Below, piece after piece: positions 16,069-25,078 of a DNA stretch of 64,000 nt. The notes beneath the pieces are model-generated. The model had not been told where the DNA came from. It saw only the letters and a program-made list of their open reading frames with translations, and ran no database searches. Location of the stretch: positions 103,528 to 167,527 of the forward strand of contig JAUNGZ010000001.1 of NCBI GenBank assembly GCA_030524205.1. Direction: 5' to 3'. Numbering within the stretch: position 1 is the first letter of the stretch; every line of letters begins with the position of its first letter. This DNA comes from Eubacteriales bacterium. GTDB taxonomy: Bacteria; Bacillota; Clostridia; Oscillospirales; Butyricicoccaceae. The position numbers and the translations under genes were made by a program.

Positions 16069-17245
16069 CCGCCTTGCGCAGCTCATCTGCTTTATCCGTC
16101 CGCTCCCAGCGGACGCCCAGCTCCTCGCGGCCCATGTGACCGTAAGCGGCGAGCTTTTTGTAAATGGGCTTGCGCAGGTCGAGCGTCTCGATCAGCGCGG
16201 CGGGGCGCAGGTCGAACACACGGCGGACGGCCTCAGACAGCTTCGCCTCATCGACCGTGCCCGTGCCGAACGTCTCGACCATAATCGACACCGGCTCGGC
16301 CACGCCGATGGCATAAGCGAGCTGCAATTCGCACCGCTTCGCCAGCCCCGCGGCGACGATGTTCTTCGCCACCCAGCGCGCGGCGTAGGCCGCCGAGCGG
16401 TCGACCTTGGTCGGATCCTTGCCCGAGAACGCGCCGCCGCCGTGGCGGCCGATGCCGCCGTAGGTGTCGACGATGATCTTGCGGCCGGTCAGTCCGGAAT
16501 CGCCCTGCGGGCCGCCGATGACAAAGCGGCCGGTCGGGTTGATGTAATACTTGGTGTTTTCGTCCAGCAGATAAGCGGGTACGACGGGCTTGATCACCTG
16601 CTCGATCATATCCTCCCGGATCTGCCGCAGCGAAACGTCCGGCCCGTGCTGGGTGGACAGCACGATAGCGTCGACGCGGACGGGGCGGTTGTCCTCGTCA
16701 TACTCGACCGTGACCTGCGTTTTACCGTCCGGACGGAGATAATCGAACATGCCGTTCTTGCGTACCTCGGTCAAGCGCTTTGCCATTTTGTGCGCCAGCG
16801 AGATCGGCAGCGGCATCAGCTCGGGCGTTTCATCGCACGCATAGCCGAACATCATGCCCTGATCGCCCGCGCCGATGGCGAGGTCGGCCTCGCTCGCGCC
16901 CTCCTTGCGCTCGAGCGAATTGTCAACGCCGAGCGCAATGTCGGCCGACTGCTCGTCGATCGAGGTGAGCACCGCGCAGGTATCGCAGTCGAAACCGTAC
17001 TTCGCGCGGTCGTAGCCGATCTCGCGCACGGTGTCGCGCACGATCTTGGGGATGTCCGCATAGCATTTGGTCGAGATCTCGCCCATGACCGACACCATGC
17101 CGGTCGTGCAGGTGGTCTCGCAGGCGACGCGCGCATACGGATCCTCCGTTAAGATTTCGTCAAGAATTGCGTCCGAAATCTGGTCGCAGATCTTGTCCGG
17201 ATGGCCTTCGGTGACCGATTCCGAGGTAAAGAGACGATGTGCCAT
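16061..17245 (-). CDS. metK: S-adenosylmethionine synthetase
   Basis: A 394-residue enzyme of normal length that makes SAM from methionine and [23 protein letters not shown] at the N-terminus carries the ATP-binding residues, [12 protein letters not shown] is the signature hexapeptide region, and [20 protein letters not shown] is the second PROSITE-type signature. Expression is controlled by the SAM-I riboswitch and terminator in its leader, giving feedback by its own product. The reading frame ends GTC GAT TAA, where CGATTAA is the first arm of hairpin array copy C. Confidence 0.97.
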   Translation of the reverse strand: MAHRLFTSESVTEGHPDKICDQISDAILDEILTEDPYARVACETTCTTGMVSVMGEISTKCYADIPKIVRDTVREIGYDRAKYGFDCDTCAVLTSIDEQSADIALGVDNSLERKEGASEADLAIGAGDQGMMFGYACDETPELMPLPISLAHKMAKRLTEVRKNGMFDYLRPDGKTQVTVEYDEDNRPVRVDAIVLSTQHGPDVSLRQIREDMIEQVIKPVVPAYLLDENTKYYINPTGRFVIGGPQGDSGLTGRKIIVDTYGGIGRHGGGAFSGKDPTKVDRSAAYAARWVAKNIVAAGLAKRCELQLAYAIGVAEPVSIMVETFGTGTVDEAKLSEAVRRVFDLRPAALIETLDLRKPIYKKLAAYGHMGREELGVRWERTDKADELRKAVD

Positions 17246-17285
17246 GGTAGTTCCTGTTCCTTTCTTTCTGTCGTGCGGAGAGCAT

Positions 17286-17426
17286 AAAAAATGCTCCCCT
17301 TCGGGAGCGAATACAGCGTTTGCTCCCTCATCTTTCGTGTTCTTACGCCGGATTTAGCACCTTACGCGCTTTCGCACGCAGGTTGCCGGGTTTCATAGGG
17401 CCGTTCCCTCCACCGCTCTCGATAAG
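17286..17426 (-). ncRNA. SAM-I riboswitch with expression-platform terminator
   Basis: The minus-strand leader contains the SAM-I (S-box) core: P1 strand CTTATC (17421-17426), then GAGAGCGGTGGAGGGAACGG, CCCTATGAAACCCGGCAACC, GGTGCTAAATCC and the closing P1 strand GATGAG (17327-17332). Downstream, GCTCCC-GAAG-GGGAGC followed by ATTTTTT (17286-17308) is an intrinsic terminator. The GGGAGC just after P1 (17323-17328) can instead pair with the terminator's GCTCCC, forming an antiterminator that excludes P1. Binding of SAM should therefore stop metK transcription. Confidence 0.95.
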
Positions 17427-17450
17427 GCAATTTATTCAATTACGGAGTAT

Positions 17451-17479
17451 AGTTTATATAAAAAGCAAGCTTTTGTCAA
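17451..17479 (-). promoter_or_regulatory. metK promoter
   Basis: On the minus strand TTGACA (17474-17479), a 17-base spacer and TAAACT (17451-17456), about 25 bases ahead of the riboswitch. Confidence 0.85.
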
Positions 17480-17515
17480 GGGTAAAATTCAGTCATTTGT
17501 GCCTATCGTTGCCGA

Positions 17516-17544
17516 TTGACTTTTCCACCGCGCGCGTATATATT
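17516..17544 (+). promoter_or_regulatory. Promoter for the acyl-CoA dehydratase activase operon
   Basis: TTGACT (17516-17521), a 17-base spacer and TATATT (17539-17544). Transcripts would begin near 17551 and carry hairpin array copy D as a leader of about 230 bases. Confidence 0.75.
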
Positions 17545-17568
17545 AAATAAGAAAGAATATGCTTATAT

Positions 17569-17745
17569 TCGATTGGAAGCACGCTTCCAATCGAGTCTGC
17601 CGACTTCTGCGCGCGCCCTATGGGCGCACTTGAAGCCGGTTTGTATAAAAAGCACGGGCAAAGCTCGTACTTTTTATGAAAATCACGCTTTCGCTTCGCC
17701 GTGATTTTCTATTGAAATGCGCGCCGAGGCGCGGGGGATAGAGAC
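17569..17745 (+). repeat. Modular hairpin array, copy D, in the activase leader
   Basis: The modules are TCGATTGGAAG-CACG-CTTCCAATCGA (17569-17594), TTCTGCGCGCGCC, GCGCACTTGAAGCCGGTTTGTA, ATAAAAAGCACG...CGTACTTTTTAT, GAAAATCACG...CGTGATTTTC and the end module GAAATGCGCGCC/GGCGCGGGGG. They share words and order with B and E. Unlike the other copies it follows a promoter, so it should be part of the 5' UTR. Confidence 0.78.
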
Positions 17746-17780
17746 ATCCCACACCTGTCTATGGAGAGAAAAAGGATAAT

Positions 17781-20735
17781 ATGAACGTAAATTTAGGCAT
17801 TGATATCGGCTCGACGACGGTTAAGATCGTCGTCGTTCGCGATGGAGAAATCATTCATAAGCGCTATGAGCGCCACTTTTCCAAGGTTCGCGAAAAGGCG
17901 GTCGAGCTGGTGCGCGACGCGCGCGAAAGCATCGGCGAGGATGCGTCCGTGCGCTGCGCCATCACCGGCTCGGCGGGTCTGGGCGTGGCCAAGGCCTCGG
18001 GGGTCGACTTCGTACAGGAGGTGTACGCCACCCGCAAAGCGGTCGGCGTACATGTGCCGCAGGCCGACGTGGTCATCGAGCTGGGCGGAGAGGACGCGAA
18101 AATCGTCTTTCTCACCGGCCAGCTCGAGGAGCGCATGAACGGCTCGTGCGCGGGCGGCACCGGCGCGTTTATCGACCAGATGGCCGTGCTGCTCGACGTC
18201 ACCCCCGCCGAGCTCGACGAGCTCTCGCGCGGCGCCGAGCGCATTTACACCATCGCCTCGCGCTGCGGCGTGTTCGCCAAATCGGATATCCAGCCCCTTT
18301 TAAATGAAGGCGCGCGCAAGGAGGACGTGGCCGCCTCCATTTTCCAAGCCGTCGTCGGGCAGACGCTCACCGGTCTGGCGCAGGGGCGCGAAATCAAGGG
18401 CGACGTTTTGTTTCTCGGCGGCCCGCTGTTCTTCTTCAAGGGCCTGCAAAAGCAGTTCCAGCAGACGCTGGGGCTGGATAAGGCGCACGCGCATTTCCCC
18501 GCCCTCGCCCCCTACGCCATCGCGGCGGGCGCGGCGGAATACGCGGGCGGCACAAAAAGCGAATACACCGTCGCCTCCCTGCTCGAAGCGCTCGAAAAAG
18601 CCGCGGACGCGCCCATCGTGGCGCAGTATCTGCCGCCCCTGTTTGAAAACGAGGCGCAGTATCAGGAATTTCAGCGCCGCCACGGCGTACACGATGTGAT
18701 GACCGAAAACGTCACGGTGTACACGGGCGACGCTTACCTCGGCATCGACTGCGGCTCGACCACGACCAAGCTGGTGCTGATCGGCGAGCAAAACCAGATT
18801 TTATTCCACCACTACCAGTCCAACAAGGGCAACCCGGCGGACGTGATCCGCGAGCAGCTCACCAAGCTGTATGAGCTGTGCGGCGACCGGGTACATATCG
18901 TTTCCTCCTGCGTCACCGGCTACGGCGAGGCGCTCATCCAGAACGCCTTCGGCGTGGACTTCGGTCTGGTCGAAACGGTCGCGCACTTCCGCGCGGCGCG
19001 CCACTTCTGCCCGGAGGTCGATTTCATCATCGACATCGGCGGGCAGGACATCAAATGCTTCAAAATCCGCAACAAATGCATCGACAACATCTCTCTAAAC
19101 GAGGCCTGCTCGTCAGGCTGCGGCTCGTTTATCGAAACCTTCGCCCGCTCGATGGGCTATTCGATCGAGGAGTTCTGCAAGCTCGGCTTGTTCGCCGAAC
19201 ACCCGATCGACCTCGGCTCGCGCTGCACGGTGTTTATGAACTCCTCGGTCAAGCAGGCGCAGAAGGACGGCGCGGGCATCGACGCGATCTCGGCCGGCCT
19301 GTCGGTCTCGGTCGTCAAAAACGCGCTGTACAAGGTCATCCGCGCCCACTCGCCGGACGATCTCGGGCAGAACATCGTCGTGCAGGGCGGCACGTTTTTG
19401 AACGACGCGATCCTGCGCTCGTTCGAGCAGGAAATCGGCCGCAACGTCACCCGTCCGGCGATTTCCGGCCTGATGGGCGCGTACGGCGCGGCGCTGCACG
19501 CCAAGGACAACCGCCCCGCCGAAACCGGCCTGATCGGCCCGGACGTGCTCGCGCAGTTCGAGCACACCGCCAAATCGGTGCGCTGCGGCCTGTGTGAAAA
19601 CCACTGCAATCTGACGATCAACGACTTCGGCGGCGGCCGCCGCTTTATCTCGGGCAACCGCTGCGAGCGCCCGCTCGGCAAGGGCGAGCACAAGGAGCTG
19701 CCCAACCTGTACAAATGGAAGCTCGAAAAGCTGAAAAGCTACGGCGCGCCGAGCGGCAGGCCCGCGCCGAACGGCACGATCGGCCTTCCCTTCGGCCTGA
19801 ACTACTACGAGCTGCTGCCGTTCTGGACGACCTTTCTGCGCACGCTCGGCTTCGAGACCGTGCTGAGTGACGTTTCCACCCGCGACATGTACCAGCAGGG
19901 CCAGCACTCCATTCCGTCGGACACGGTGTGCTATCCCGCCAAGCTGATGCACGGCCATATCGAAAACCTGCTGCAAAAGGGCGTCGACGCGATCTTCTAC
20001 CCCTGCATGACCTATAACCTTGACGAGGGGCGCGCGTCCAACTGCTACAACTGCCCGGTCGTAGCCTATTATCCCGAGCTGTTAAAAGCCAACGTGGCCT
20101 CCCTGCAGCAGTTCGACTTCATGATGCCCTATTTCGAGCTGACCGACCATAAGCGCTTCATCCAGCAGGCCGCCAAGTATTTCTGCGGCAAGTACCCGTC
20201 GCTGAAAAAGCGGCAGATCGCGGCCGCGGCCGAGGCCGCCTATCAGGCGCTCGCCGATTATTACGCACAGGTGCGCGACGAGGGGCAGAAGGCCATCGCC
20301 TACGCCGACACGCACGGGCTGGAAATCGCGGTGATCGCGGGCCGCCCGTACCACGTCGACCCCGAGGTCGGTCACGGCATCGACCAGCTTATTTCGTCCT
20401 TCGGGCTGGTCATCGTGTCCGAGGACGCGGTGTGGCAGCTGACCGACGCGCCCGAGGTGCATGTTTTGAACCAGTGGACGTACCATTCGCGCATGTACGG
20501 CGCGGCCCGCTATGTGACCCACAAGGAAAACGCGCAGCTCATCCAGCTCGTCTCCTTCGGCTGCGGCATTGACGCCATCACGACCGACGAAATGCGCGCC
20601 ATCTGCGAGGACGGCGGCAAAATTTACACACAGCTCAAGATCGACGAGATCAGCAACCTCGGCGCGGCCAAAATCCGTATCCGCAGTATGCTGGCCGCCG
20701 TAGAGGAGGGCAGAAAACTTGCAAAGCAATCCTAA
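17781..20735 (+). CDS. 2-hydroxyacyl-CoA dehydratase activase-type protein (two ASKHA domains plus DUF2229)
   Basis: A 984-residue protein with two BcrAD/BadFG-type ATPase domains of the actin-like ASKHA fold: GIDIGSTTVKIVVV at residue 5 and GIDCGSTTTKLVLIG at about 320. Each has a CAGGTGAF- or CSSGCGSF-type cysteine motif expected to help hold a [4Fe-4S] cluster at a dimer interface. The C-terminal part is DUF2229 (LPFGLNYYELLPFWTTFLRT; SDTVCYPAKLMHGH). Relatives use ATP to drive low-potential electron transfer into 2-hydroxyacyl-CoA dehydratases; the substrate here is unknown. The downstream gene supplies the remaining portion found fused in larger homologues. Confidence 0.85.
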   Translation: MNVNLGIDIGSTTVKIVVVRDGEIIHKRYERHFSKVREKAVELVRDARESIGEDASVRCAITGSAGLGVAKASGVDFVQEVYATRKAVGVHVPQADVVIELGGEDAKIVFLTGQLEERMNGSCAGGTGAFIDQMAVLLDVTPAELDELSRGAERIYTIASRCGVFAKSDIQPLLNEGARKEDVAASIFQAVVGQTLTGLAQGREIKGDVLFLGGPLFFFKGLQKQFQQTLGLDKAHAHFPALAPYAIAAGAAEYAGGTKSEYTVASLLEALEKAADAPIVAQYLPPLFENEAQYQEFQRRHGVHDVMTENVTVYTGDAYLGIDCGSTTTKLVLIGEQNQILFHHYQSNKGNPADVIREQLTKLYELCGDRVHIVSSCVTGYGEALIQNAFGVDFGLVETVAHFRAARHFCPEVDFIIDIGGQDIKCFKIRNKCIDNISLNEACSSGCGSFIETFARSMGYSIEEFCKLGLFAEHPIDLGSRCTVFMNSSVKQAQKDGAGIDAISAGLSVSVVKNALYKVIRAHSPDDLGQNIVVQGGTFLNDAILRSFEQEIGRNVTRPAISGLMGAYGAALHAKDNRPAETGLIGPDVLAQFEHTAKSVRCGLCENHCNLTINDFGGGRRFISGNRCERPLGKGEHKELPNLYKWKLEKLKSYGAPSGRPAPNGTIGLPFGLNYYELLPFWTTFLRTLGFETVLSDVSTRDMYQQGQHSIPSDTVCYPAKLMHGHIENLLQKGVDAIFYPCMTYNLDEGRASNCYNCPVVAYYPELLKANVASLQQFDFMMPYFELTDHKRFIQQAAKYFCGKYPSLKKRQIAAAAEAAYQALADYYAQVRDEGQKAIAYADTHGLEIAVIAGRPYHVDPEVGHGIDQLISSFGLVIVSEDAVWQLTDAPEVHVLNQWTYHSRMYGAARYVTHKENAQLIQLVSFGCGIDAITTDEMRAICEDGGKIYTQLKIDEISNLGAAKIRIRSMLAAVEEGRKLAKQS

Positions 20736-21984
20736 AACCAAAATCCATCAGGCCGGGCACGTTCCCTTTACGGAGGAAATGCGCGCGGATTACACCATCC
20801 TCGTGCCCAATATGCTGCCCGTGCAGCTCGGCCTGATCTGCCGTTTGATGAAAAACTACGGCTATCGCATGGAGCTGCTCGACACCGAGGGGCAGAGCAT
20901 CGTCGAGGAAGGTCTGAAAAACGTCCACAACGACACCTGCTACCCCGCGCTGCTCGTTATCGGCCAGCTGATGGACGCGATCCACAGCGGCAAATACGAC
21001 GTGCACAAGCTCGCGCTCATTATGCCGCAGACGGGCGGCGGCTGCCGCGCTTCCAATTACATCCATCTGCTGCGCAAGGCGCTGGAGAAAAACGGCTATG
21101 GCTTTATCCCCGTTATTTCGCTCAACTTTTCCGGGCTGGAGGACAATCCCGGCTTTCAGCTCAGCAAAACCATGCTGGTTCAAATCGCCTACGCGCTTTT
21201 GATCGGCGATCTGATCATGATGGTTGCCAACCAGTGCCGTCCCTACGAATGCGTCGCCGGTTCGACCGACAAAGCCATCGAAATCTGCATGGAGGCCGTC
21301 ACCGCGCGCTTCACGGGCGACCGCATGGTGCGCTACGGCGAGGTCAAGCATCTGTTCCGGTACGTGCTGCAAGCGTTCGGCAAGGTTAAGCTCGACCGGT
21401 CGCAGAAAAAGAAGCTGGTCGGCATCGTCGGTGAAATTTACGTAAAATTCTCTCCGCTCGGCAACAACAATCTGGAAAAATTTCTGCTCTCCGAGGGCTG
21501 CGAGCCCGTGCTGCCCGGCCTGATGGATTTCTGCCTGTACTGCGTGTACAACTCCGTGATCGACCACGACCTGTATGGGCGCGGCGGCAAAACCGCGGCA
21601 ATCTACAAGCTGGTTTACAATTTTATCCTCAGCAAGCAGAACGATATCATCAAGCTGATGAAAAAGGACGGCAAGTTCCGCCCGCCCATGCCGTTCGACG
21701 AGGTGCGCAAAAAAGCGCAGAGCATCATCGGCCCGGGCGTCAAAATGGGCGAGGGCTGGCTGCTGCCCGCCGAAATGGTCGAGCTGATCTCGGAGGGCGT
21801 GCGCAACATCGTATGCACCCAGCCCTTCGGCTGCCTGCCCAACCATATCGCGGGCAAGGGCATGATCCGCAAAATCCGCGAAACCTATCCCGAGGCCAAC
21901 ATCGTCGCGATCGACTACGATCCCGGCGCGAGCAAAATCAATCAGGAAAACCGCATCAAGCTGATGCTGTCCTCCGCGGAATAA
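20719..21984 (+). CDS. 2-hydroxyacyl-CoA dehydratase-like protein, partner of the activase
   Basis: A 421-residue protein starting at TTG 20719 behind GAGGAGGG (20703-20710), overlapping the activase gene by 17 bases in another frame. It resembles the C-terminal portion of the large (about 1400-residue) activase-related proteins of Firmicutes and the 2-hydroxyglutaryl-CoA dehydratase D-component fold: NVHNDTCYPALLVIGQL, MPQTGGGCRASNY and CTQPFGCLPNHI, with conserved cysteines that could bind an iron-sulfur cluster. The own ribosome-binding site argues for a natural two-gene arrangement rather than a frameshift. The reaction is unknown. Confidence 0.78.
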   Translation: MQSNPKTKIHQAGHVPFTEEMRADYTILVPNMLPVQLGLICRLMKNYGYRMELLDTEGQSIVEEGLKNVHNDTCYPALLVIGQLMDAIHSGKYDVHKLALIMPQTGGGCRASNYIHLLRKALEKNGYGFIPVISLNFSGLEDNPGFQLSKTMLVQIAYALLIGDLIMMVANQCRPYECVAGSTDKAIEICMEAVTARFTGDRMVRYGEVKHLFRYVLQAFGKVKLDRSQKKKLVGIVGEIYVKFSPLGNNNLEKFLLSEGCEPVLPGLMDFCLYCVYNSVIDHDLYGRGGKTAAIYKLVYNFILSKQNDIIKLMKKDGKFRPPMPFDEVRKKAQSIIGPGVKMGEGWLLPAEMVELISEGVRNIVCTQPFGCLPNHIAGKGMIRKIRETYPEANIVAIDYDPGASKINQENRIKLMLSSAE

Positions 21985-21986
21985 AA

Positions 21987-22009
21987 AAAGAGGCCGAAAG
22001 GCCTCTTTT
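21987..22009. terminator. Bidirectional terminator
   Basis: AAAGAGGCC-GAAA-GGCCTCTTT lies between the convergent activase operon and the pseudopilin gene. Confidence 0.9.
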
Positions 22010-22010
22010 C

Positions 22011-22832
22011 TTATTCCCATTTATAGTATTGGTCGCCCGTGTTCAGCGTCAGATAGGTCACCGGCGTTTTGACCTCCTGTCCGTTCACGATCTCCACCTT
22101 GTTCTCAGTTTTAGAAAGGAGCGGCACCTCCTGCTCGGTCCCTACCTTTGTGATCTTGCCGGCCGAGCCGCTGTAAAGGTACCCCGTGACGCGCACCTTG
22201 TCCGACGCGGTTTTTCCCGTTAGGCTCTCGCTGATATAGATTTTATAATCCCCTCCCTGTGGATAAATGCGGAAATCGAAGCTGTCCGCCCGCACGCCCA
22301 GCGCTCTGGCGGCCTGCTCGCGGCCTACCTGCCCGAAGTTGGGGCCGGTGGAATCGAGCGCGATTGTGCTGTGCTTCTGAAAATACGCGGTCACCTTATC
22401 CTGCGCCATTATCTTTTCGATATTGAGCGGATCTTGCAGCTTGTCCTGCTCGCTGCCGCCATGCACCGAGCAGCCGGCCGTCCAGCCGTTAGCTCCGTAC
22501 TTGTATGTATAGACCCCGCCCGCCGCGCACAGCCCTGTGCAGCTCGCCTCTGTCGGCCGGTTGTCCGCGTCCGCGGCGACTTTGACTGCCTCCGCCTCGT
22601 AATTCCCCAAAATGCGCTGGACGGTTTCCGCTTCGATCTCGCCGCGCCGCAGCTCGGTCTGCGTACGAAGCGCGCCGAGGGTGGCGGCCAGATTGCCCGC
22701 GCACACTTCCTCGCGCGAACGCTCCAAATGAGAGGCGAACAGGGGCAGCGCCAGCGCGGTCAGCACGCCGAGAATCGCGGCGACCAGCAGCAGCTCGGCC
22801 AGCGTAAAGCCCTTCTTCCGTCTGTTCCGCAT
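22011..22832 (-). CDS. Type IV pilin-like (pseudopilin) protein with N-terminal methylation motif
   Basis: A 273-residue protein beginning MRNRRKKGFTLAELLLVAAI: a short basic leader, the prepilin peptidase site G|FTLAE with the invariant glutamate at +5, and a single hydrophobic helix. The rest is a secreted domain with several cysteines (CTGLCAAGG; AGCSVHGG) and no recognised fold. The ATG at 22832 has AAAGGGGG upstream. It stands alone with its own promoter (22857-22885); no pilus ATPase, platform protein or peptidase gene is in the window. It may be a competence or secretion pseudopilin acting with machinery encoded elsewhere. Confidence 0.82.
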   Translation of the reverse strand: MRNRRKKGFTLAELLLVAAILGVLTALALPLFASHLERSREEVCAGNLAATLGALRTQTELRRGEIEAETVQRILGNYEAEAVKVAADADNRPTEASCTGLCAAGGVYTYKYGANGWTAGCSVHGGSEQDKLQDPLNIEKIMAQDKVTAYFQKHSTIALDSTGPNFGQVGREQAARALGVRADSFDFRIYPQGGDYKIYISESLTGKTASDKVRVTGYLYSGSAGKITKVGTEQEVPLLSKTENKVEIVNGQEVKTPVTYLTLNTGDQYYKWE

Positions 22833-22856
22833 ATGCGCCCCCCTTTCATTTTTCTC

Positions 22857-22885
22857 ATTATATCCTGTCCGGTCCGGTTTTGCAA
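22857..22885 (-). promoter_or_regulatory. Promoter of the pseudopilin gene
   Basis: On the minus strand TTGCAA (22880-22885), a 17-base spacer and TATAAT (22857-22862). Confidence 0.75.
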
Positions 22886-22976
22886 GCCGCACGACTCGCC
22901 GCGCGGCGGCATAGCATGGAGTAACCGCACACCCGCAAGGCGTGAGCGGCCAAATCCACAAACGAGGGCTGAAACC

Positions 22977-23222
22977 ATGAGAAACGAAACCTTTTTCCCG
23001 CTGCCCGACCTGCCCGAAGGCGGACAGGCGCGAGTGCGCGCGCTGCACCTGTCGGGCGGCATGCGGCGCCGCCTGCAAGATCTCGGGCTGGTTGCGGGCA
23101 CGCGCGTCACCTGTTTGCAGCGCGCCGCCTCGGGCGACCCGACCGCCTACCTGATCCGCGGCGCGGTGATCGCGCTGCGCAATACCGACGCCGCGCAGGT
23201 TGAAGTGGGGGTGTCCCCTTGA
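22977..23222 (+). CDS. feoA: FeoA-type SH3-like protein
   Basis: An 81-residue cytosolic SH3-fold protein, typical of FeoA: RVRALHLSGGMRRRLQDLGL followed by GTRVTCLQRAASGDPTAYLI and RGAVIALR. FeoA is an accessory to the ferrous iron transporter FeoB. The gene ends GTGTCCCCTTGA and feoB begins at the overlapping TTG at 23219, the usual feoAB coupling. The upstream region (22886-22976) has no clear -10 box or Fur-like site that I could identify. Confidence 0.88.
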   Translation: MRNETFFPLPDLPEGGQARVRALHLSGGMRRRLQDLGLVAGTRVTCLQRAASGDPTAYLIRGAVIALRNTDAAQVEVGVSP

Positions 23223-24339
23223 AGCAGCCGGAAGCCTCCCCCGTAATCGCCCTTGCGGGCAATCCTAACGTCGGCAAGTCGACCGTGTTCAATGCGCTGA
23301 CGGGCGCGCATCAGCATACAGGGAACTGGGCCGGCAAGACGGTGGTAAACGCGCACGGCACGATGCGCTGCGGCGATACCAAGCTGACGCTGGTCGACCT
23401 GCCGGGTACTTATTCCCTGCGCGCCCGCTCGGAGGAGGAGCGCGCCGCGCGCGATTTTCTGCAAAGCGGCGCGGCCGACTGCACCGTGCTTGTCGCGGAC
23501 GCGACCTGTCTGGAGCGCAACCTGATTCTGGTTCTGCAAGTGCTCGAGGTGACCCCAAACGTCGTCCTATGCCTTAACCTGATGGACGAAGCGCGCAAAA
23601 AGCACATCGAAATCGACGTCGGCGCGCTTGAAAGCGAGCTGGGCATACCGGTCGTGCCGTGCGCCGCACGCCGGCGGCAGGGACTGCCCCAGCTGACGCG
23701 GGCGGTCTGCCGCGCGCTCGAAACCGGCGCGCCGGACAAAGTCGCGGCGATCCGTTATCCGGCGGCGCTCGAAACCGCCCTGCGGCAAACCGGCCTTGCG
23801 CGCGCGGAAGCGCTGGCCGCGCTATTGCAGGACCCACCCGAGGGCATGACCGCCCAGCAGGTCGACGACATGTTGACCGCCTCGGCCGCCCTGCGGGCCG
23901 AGGAAATCGCAATGACCTGCATGCTGCAAAGCGAAAGCGCCTGCCTGCGCGACCGCCGCATCGACCGCGTGCTGATGAGCCGGCGGTTCGGCGTTCCGCT
24001 GATGCTGCTGCTGCTCGCGCTGGTATTCTACATCACGCTGTTCGGCGCCAACGTGCCCAGCCAGTGGCTGGGCGACCGGCTGCTCGGCCTGACCGAACCG
24101 ATCGCGGCGGGGCTTGCCGCAATCGGCCTGCCGCCCTTCCTCGTGTCGCTGCTGACCGACGGCATGTGGCGCGTGCTGGCCACCGTCGTCTCGGTCATGC
24201 TGCCGCCGATGGCGATTTTCTTCCCGCTGTTCACGCTTTTGGAGGACGCGGGCTACCTGCCCCGCGTCGCCTTCCAGCTCGACCATTCGTTCCGCCGCGC
24301 GCACGCCTGCGGAAAGCAGAGCCTATCCATGTGCATGGG
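23219..24339 (+). pseudogene. feoB: feoB 5' portion, interrupted by an integrated element
   Basis: The first 373 codons of a ferrous iron transporter. The G domain is complete: GNPNVGKST (G1), LVDLPGTYS (G3), NLMDEA (G4 region), followed by the first membrane helices (VPLMLLLLALVFYITLFG). It starts at TTG 23219, overlapping feoA. The reading frame leaves FeoB inside the conserved segment SLSMCMGF, where the mobile element begins, and then runs open into element DNA to 25300, giving a nonsense tail antisense to the amidase gene. Joining 23219-24339 to 27937-28759 restores 647 codons in frame, so the gene is split but potentially repairable by excision. Confidence 0.93.
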
Positions 24340-24354
24340 TTTTCCGGCTCTGCG
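24316..24354 (+). other. attL: left junction of the feoB element
   Basis: The core CCATGTGCATGGG (24327-24339) is identical to that at the right junction. On the feoB side lies GCAGAGCC (24316-24323) and on the element side TTTTCCGGCTCTGCG (24340-24354), the mirror image of the element's other end. Within the core, CATG-TG-CATG is symmetric except for the central TG (24332-24333), a plausible crossover dinucleotide for a serine integrase. Confidence 0.88.
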
Positions 24355-24365
24355 CTTTTGCCCGG

Positions 24366-24404
24366 AAAAAGGGCTCCCGCCTGCCGCAGCCGGCGGGAGC
24401 CCTT
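24366..24404 (-). terminator. Terminator after the amidase gene
   Basis: A 13-bp stem (AAGGGCTCCCGCC 24369-24381 with GGCGGGAGCCCTT 24392-24404) is followed on the minus strand by a T run. Confidence 0.85.
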
Positions 24405-24415
24405 CTTGCTTCCCC

Positions 24416-25078
24416 TTATGCTTTGTACAGGCCCGCCCGGTCGTTTACGACCAGCGTGCGCAGCAGATCCTCCGTCAAGCCCAGACCGCTGCCGCCGCCC
24501 TGCAAATAGCCCTTTTCGACCAGCTTCTGCACTGTGGGCTTAGCCCAGCCGGGCACCTCGTCCACCGTGTTGTAACGATCGGCCGCAAGCGCGTCGTGCA
24601 CGATCCGCTTCACCTCATCCTCCGTCATCTCGTCCTCTCCCTCCTCATACCGCTGCACCGCCTCCCACGGATAGTTTTTGCCGGGGCAGTCGGTCGAATT
24701 GACGTCTTTATGCCGTTTGAGCGTCAGCGCGCCCAGCCGCTCCGTAATATCCCGCAGCAGCGCTTTCACGCTGACAAGCTGCGTCTCGGACATGGTCTCC
24801 ACCATGAAGTTTCCTTCACAGCAGACGCCGATCGAGCGGTCGTTGTGCCCGACCGCGTGCGCGCCGACCGCCCATTCCGGCCGGCCGCGGTAGACCTCGC
24901 CGTTTTTGCGGATATAATAGTGGTAGCCGATCCCCACCCAGCCGCGGTCCAAGTGCCAGCTGTTGACCGTCTCGACGCTCGCCGTCTCCGCTTCGGCGTG
25001 GTGCAGGATGATCTCGTCGGTTTTGCTGCGGTGCGTGAAAACGCCGTTGCGCCGGAGCGGCACCTCGATAATTTTCAT
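24416..25078 (-). CDS. N-acetylmuramoyl-L-alanine amidase (amidase_2/PGRP type), phage endolysin-like
   Basis: A 220-residue protein with an N-terminal zinc amidase domain: IILHHAEAE supplies the first zinc histidine, GIGYHYYIRKNGEVYRGR is the family core, and KRHKDVNSTDCPGKNYPW carries the second histidine and the cysteine ligand. It cleaves the MurNAc-L-Ala bond of peptidoglycan. The C-terminal ~70 residues (MTEDEVKRIVHDALAA; VEKGYLQG) look like a small phage-lysin attachment domain. Its start overlaps the holin gene by four bases. It is the final gene of the element's lysis cassette. Confidence 0.9.
   Translation of the reverse strand: MKIIEVPLRRNGVFTHRSKTDEIILHHAEAETASVETVNSWHLDRGWVGIGYHYYIRKNGEVYRGRPEWAVGAHAVGHNDRSIGVCCEGNFMVETMSETQLVSVKALLRDITERLGALTLKRHKDVNSTDCPGKNYPWEAVQRYEEGEDEMTEDEVKRIVHDALAADRYNTVDEVPGWAKPTVQKLVEKGYLQGGGSGLGLTEDLLRTLVVNDRAGLYKA

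Noticed and set aside
20703-20735. Frameshift mutation or sequencing error joining the two activase genes
   Set aside because: The downstream gene has a strong ribosome-binding site and a start codon at the right distance, and both frames are intact up to the overlap, so a real two-gene layout is simpler.
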